Positions 21,608 to 24,067 of a stretch of 24,067 bases of DNA are shown piece after piece (within the stretch, counting starts at the first letter, position 1; each line of letters opens with the position of its first letter). Position numbers and translations under genes: made by a program. Origin of the DNA: DAOTXK01 sp034435395. Its GTDB lineage: Bacteria > Chloroflexota > Anaerolineae > Aggregatilineales > Ch27. The notes under the pieces were generated by a model that was not told the DNA's origin, did not search any database, and saw only the letters and a list, made by a program, of their open reading frames with translations. The stretch covers positions 1 to 24,067 of the forward strand of contig DAOTXK010000064.1 of assembly GCA_034435395.1 (NCBI GenBank), in the 5' to 3' direction.

Positions 21608-21688
21608 TAAGACGCCTCTCTGCACCGAGAGACCAGAGACCTGGAGACCAGACGGACTGGGGTCTATTCTGATAAGACCCCTCTCTGC
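21589..21688 (+). repeat. Imperfect direct repeat of the sufT 3' end, period 65 bases
   Basis: Bases 21589-21623 recur at 21654-21688 with 32 of 35 identical. Both copies encode DWGLF and a stop in the same phase, and the two differences within the coding part (GGC/GGT, CTG/CTA) are synonymous. The third difference, after the stop, completes a GGGGTCT/AGACCCC stem in copy 2 (21659-21665 with 21675-21681). Between the copies lies a GAGACC-rich spacer. Confidence 0.85.
21659..21681 (+). terminator. Weak hairpin in the sufT / M23 convergent gap
   Basis: Seven-base-pair stem GGGGTCT/AGACCCC with a 9-base loop, followed by TCTCTGCC. It could end sufT transcription, but the T-tract is poor. The remaining gap to 21741 is GC-rich with no further feature. 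Confidence 0.3.
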
Positions 21689-21741
21689 CGGAACGGGGGC
21701 CGTCCCCTGCCCTGGCGGGAGGCGCTCCTTACGTCCTCCGT

Positions 21742-23559
21742 TCACGGTTCCGGCGGGCGATGGTTGGTGACAAACTGGCGCGGGTCGACGTAGTGGGCCA
21801 TGAGGTTGTCCAGGTCCAGCTTGGGCCAGTGCCAGGGCTGCGTCTGGAGAACGTCGGTCGGGCTGATGTCGAAGTGGAGATGGTAGGGATAAATGCCCTC
21901 GGCGTTGCCCACGCTGGCGATCTGCTCGCCGCGCACCACCCGCTGCCCGACCTGCACCCGTACCCCTTCGACGTGAGCATACCGTCCATAGACGACCTGC
22001 CCGGTGGTGATCAGCGGATCATGGCGGATCACCACCACCTGCCCCCAACCGGGCAGTCGATCGGCATACGTCACCACGCCATGCGCCGCCGCATAGACCG
22101 GGCTGTGGGCATCGGCATCGAAGTACGGATCGTTCAGGTTGAGGTCGGCCCCGGTGTGGTAGGCTTCGTAAGGCGTGCCGACGCGGTAACGCACGGCGAA
22201 GCCGGTCGCGTCAATCCAGTGTCCCGGCCAGATTTGCGCGGCCTGCCGCTCGGATGCCACGCCGATGGGCGCGTCAAAACCATCGGCCAGGAATTGCGTG
22301 GCGGGCGTTCGCCCCACCACCCGCCGCCAGCGCAGGGCATCAAAGACGATCTCCCGCCCATCCTCCCCTGTCAAATCGTTGAGAAACACCACCCCTGCTA
22401 CCGGGTTATCCGCATCGAAGTAGAACACGCCCAGCGGGGCCCACAGGTTGATATAGCGACCCTGCGGCGTCACCGCCAGCAACTCGCCGCTCCGCCCACG
22501 CACACCGTGTATCTTAAAGCGCGCATTCAGGGTGCTGGCGTGCCCCGCCGAGATGAAGGCCGCCACCTCATACCAGCCGCTCTCGGTCAACTGCGGGTCC
22601 CAGCGCGCCCACACCTGGCTGCGCGCGGCCTGTGTGCCCTTGTAGTAAGCCGTCCAGCCCTTCACATTGCGGAACGAGCGGAATTCCTGCTGCGGCGGGC
22701 GTCCAGTGTGCGTGCCAAAGGCGAAACGGGGATCGTCGGGCCTGACGATGACGGCGCTGCCATAACTCCCCTGCTCTTCGCCGGGCTTGTGCGCCGATAC
22801 CGGGACGTTGATGGCTGGCCATCCCTCCGCCCTGATCACCCCCAGCCGCCACCAGCTGACTCCGCCGGCGCCATACACCTCGATGCTGCGCTTGCGCGCT
22901 CGCGCCATATCCAGGGATTCGGCATTGCCCTGCAAAACGGCGTAGAGGGGCCGGCCATAGTGCCGCCAGGTATTAAACGCCTCATCCACTGACTCATCAA
23001 CCGGGCGCTGGAACGACTCCCAGTAAATCATCAGGTGAACGCTATCCACGAATGGGAACCACTGGTCAGGGAAAATGCTGTTGAAGTGACGGGCACGGGG
23101 GTCCACGCTCATGCTGATGTGAAAGGCCCCTGGCAGATTCTTGCGGATGCGGGCCATAAAGGGGCGGATGGCGTCGGGGCCTGCCTCCCAGAATCCGGCG
23201 TAAGGTTCGATGTCGAGGATCAGCGAGCGCACGCCAGGCAGCTGGCACGTCTGGGTGATCAGGTCAGCCTCGGCGTTGAGGTCCCGGCCCTTGGGCACGC
23301 ACCAGGCATGAAACTCCAGGCCATTGGCCTCCAGCGTCTGCACCCAGCGCTTGACGCTGTCCGGACCGTCAATGGCCAGGGCGCGGTCGGTGTCATACGT
23401 GCCCTGCCACTTGCTGCCATCGCTGGTCTTCACGAACACCTGCGAGACATGCGGTGCCCAGGTCTTGAGCGTATTGGCCACCGCCTGGATCGACTCCTCA
23501 GCCACGGAGTCGCCCTTCCAGTGCCAGATGCCGATTTTGCCGTCGAAAGGCGTCGCCAT
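21742..23559 (-). CDS. Three-module protein: TIM-barrel hydrolase-like, golvesin-like and M23 peptidase domains
   Basis: Protein of 605 residues. Residues 1-250 look like a glycoside-hydrolase-type TIM barrel (KIGIWHWKGD, LILDIEPY with an acidic pair, HLMIYWESF, GGVSWWRLG). Residues 270-440 resemble a golvesin C-terminal-like beta domain (QVWARWDPQLTESGWYEVAA, APLGVFYFDAD, IVFDALRWRRV). Residues 455-605 are an M23/LytM peptidase with H468 and D472 (HTGADLN), H529 (RYAH) and H560/H562 (YHLHFD), a full zinc and catalytic set. Such enzymes cut peptide cross-links in cell walls. No signal peptide or membrane helix is seen at the N-terminus (MATPFDGKIGIWHWKGD), which is odd for a wall enzyme. The stop at 23616 of the related upstream gene is 56 bases before this start. 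Confidence 0.8.
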   Translation of the reverse strand: MATPFDGKIGIWHWKGDSVAEESIQAVANTLKTWAPHVSQVFVKTSDGSKWQGTYDTDRALAIDGPDSVKRWVQTLEANGLEFHAWCVPKGRDLNAEADLITQTCQLPGVRSLILDIEPYAGFWEAGPDAIRPFMARIRKNLPGAFHISMSVDPRARHFNSIFPDQWFPFVDSVHLMIYWESFQRPVDESVDEAFNTWRHYGRPLYAVLQGNAESLDMARARKRSIEVYGAGGVSWWRLGVIRAEGWPAINVPVSAHKPGEEQGSYGSAVIVRPDDPRFAFGTHTGRPPQQEFRSFRNVKGWTAYYKGTQAARSQVWARWDPQLTESGWYEVAAFISAGHASTLNARFKIHGVRGRSGELLAVTPQGRYINLWAPLGVFYFDADNPVAGVVFLNDLTGEDGREIVFDALRWRRVVGRTPATQFLADGFDAPIGVASERQAAQIWPGHWIDATGFAVRYRVGTPYEAYHTGADLNLNDPYFDADAHSPVYAAAHGVVTYADRLPGWGQVVVIRHDPLITTGQVVYGRYAHVEGVRVQVGQRVVRGEQIASVGNAEGIYPYHLHFDISPTDVLQTQPWHWPKLDLDNLMAHYVDPRQFVTNHRPPEP

Positions 23560-23615
23560 AATCCTCTGCTCCCTGTTGAACAGTCAGCCATCCATCGCCG
23601 CCTGAAGACCGTACA

Positions 23616-24067
23616 TCACCGGCGGCGCAGATGCAGCGGCGGGCGATGGTCGCGCAAAAAAGCCAGCGGATCGGTGTAATTCTCCACCAGCGCGCGGCGA
23701 TCCAGGCGCGGCCAGTGGCCCGGATTCTCCTCCACCACGCCGCTGGTGCAGATATCAAAATGGAGATGGTACGGCGCGTCCGCCGGTTCCGGCTTGCCGA
23801 CCACGCCGATCGACTGTCCACGCCGGACGCGATCACCCTTCGCCACCCGCACATCGCCCAGGTGAGCGTAACGCGCCCAAACCGGGTTGCCCTCTGGCTC
23901 GGTCGGGTCATGGCGGATCACCACAACCTGGCCCCACACGGCCAGCCGCCCGGCGAAGGTCACCGTCCCGCTGGCAATAGCATACACCGGCGCGCCCCGG
24001 TCGGCATCCCAGCGCGGCACGTTGAGATTCAGGTCCGCCCCGGTGTGATAGGCGGTCGAACTGGTGC
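23616..24067 (-). CDS. M23 family peptidase domain protein, 5' end outside window
   Basis: C-terminal part of a second M23/LytM protein; the frame runs to the right edge. The visible part begins just before HTGADLNLNVPRWDAD at the edge, with the metal H and D, then VVVIRHDP, RYAHLGDVRV and YHLHFDICTSG (H-x-H), so it is complete as an active M23 site. It is clearly related to the C-terminal module of the following gene, sharing HTGADLNLN, WGQVVVIRHDP, PYHLHFDI and a tail of similar form (NYTDPLAFLRDHRPP against HYVDPRQFVTNHRPP). An internal GTG at 24020 would cut off the first metal ligands and is rejected as a start. What lies N-terminal to this domain cannot be seen. Confidence 0.85.
   Translation of the reverse strand, partial: TSSTAYHTGADLNLNVPRWDADRGAPVYAIASGTVTFAGRLAVWGQVVVIRHDPTEPEGNPVWARYAHLGDVRVAKGDRVRRGQSIGVVGKPEPADAPYHLHFDICTSGVVEENPGHWPRLDRRALVENYTDPLAFLRDHRPPLHLRRR

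Noticed and set aside
21615..21655. GAGACC-type short repeats as a possible CRISPR or regulatory array
   Set aside because: The units are only 6-8 bases, irregularly spaced, and lie within the period of the sufT tail duplication; there are no spacers and no cas genes.
21760..22992. A 410-codon plus-strand frame
   Set aside because: Antisense to the three-module M23 protein, which has a full metal site; the plus-strand product has no recognisable motif.

Overview
This 24 kb window is a GC-rich, densely coded bacterial chromosome segment. Gene content (a SUF iron-sulfur operon with a SufR-like repressor and a SufU-type scaffold, DUF3307 and YtxG/YtxH-type small membrane proteins, large multi-pass membrane proteins resembling GT-C glycosyltransferases, and M23 peptidases with golvesin-like modules) fits a Chloroflexota/Anaerolineae-like organism best. 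That assignment is inference: no 16S or universal marker gene is present. I saw no insertion sequence, integrase, CRISPR array or phage gene.

Left part, 1-6800: the end of a response-regulator receiver protein (possibly cut at the edge), an extended-SDR epimerase, the bifunctional NAD(P)HX repair enzyme Nnr behind an extended -10 promoter, a minus-strand pair of DUF948-like and YtxH-like envelope proteins, a small membrane protein, and a plus-strand pair of a DUF3307 membrane protein and an SRPBCC protein with a 250-residue acidic Pro/Ala tail. A minus-strand tRNA-His (encoded G-1 and CCA, own promoter and terminator) follows at 6913-6989.

Right-centre, 7064-20486, all minus strand with short gaps: sufC-sufB-sufD, two tandem paralogous membrane proteins of about 865 residues, sufS-sufU, a Rieske ferredoxin, a glycerophosphodiester phosphodiesterase, a ChbG/YdjC deacetylase and a methyltransferase. 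The SUF genes make a complete SufBC2D + SufS/SufU machine, but the two membrane proteins sit between sufD and sufS, and an intrinsic terminator lies between sufB and sufD. The operon starts from a near-consensus promoter (TTGACA-17-TACAAT) whose -35 lies in one arm of a palindrome. The other arm carries a -35 for the divergent SufR-like regulator gene, which is followed by a SufT-like assembly factor. This looks like a self-regulated Fe-S biogenesis locus.

Right end, 21742-24067, minus strand: a three-module protein (TIM-barrel hydrolase-like, golvesin-like, M23 peptidase) without a visible signal peptide, and a related M23 gene that runs off the window.

Several starts were moved from the longest ORF to an internal codon because of ribosome binding sites or promoter elements: 726, 4382, 4726, 4849, 9356, 9718, 18158 and 20637. 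No gene-free stretch exceeds 300 bases. The longest, 443-725, shows only a weak -10-like TATAGT at 532-537.
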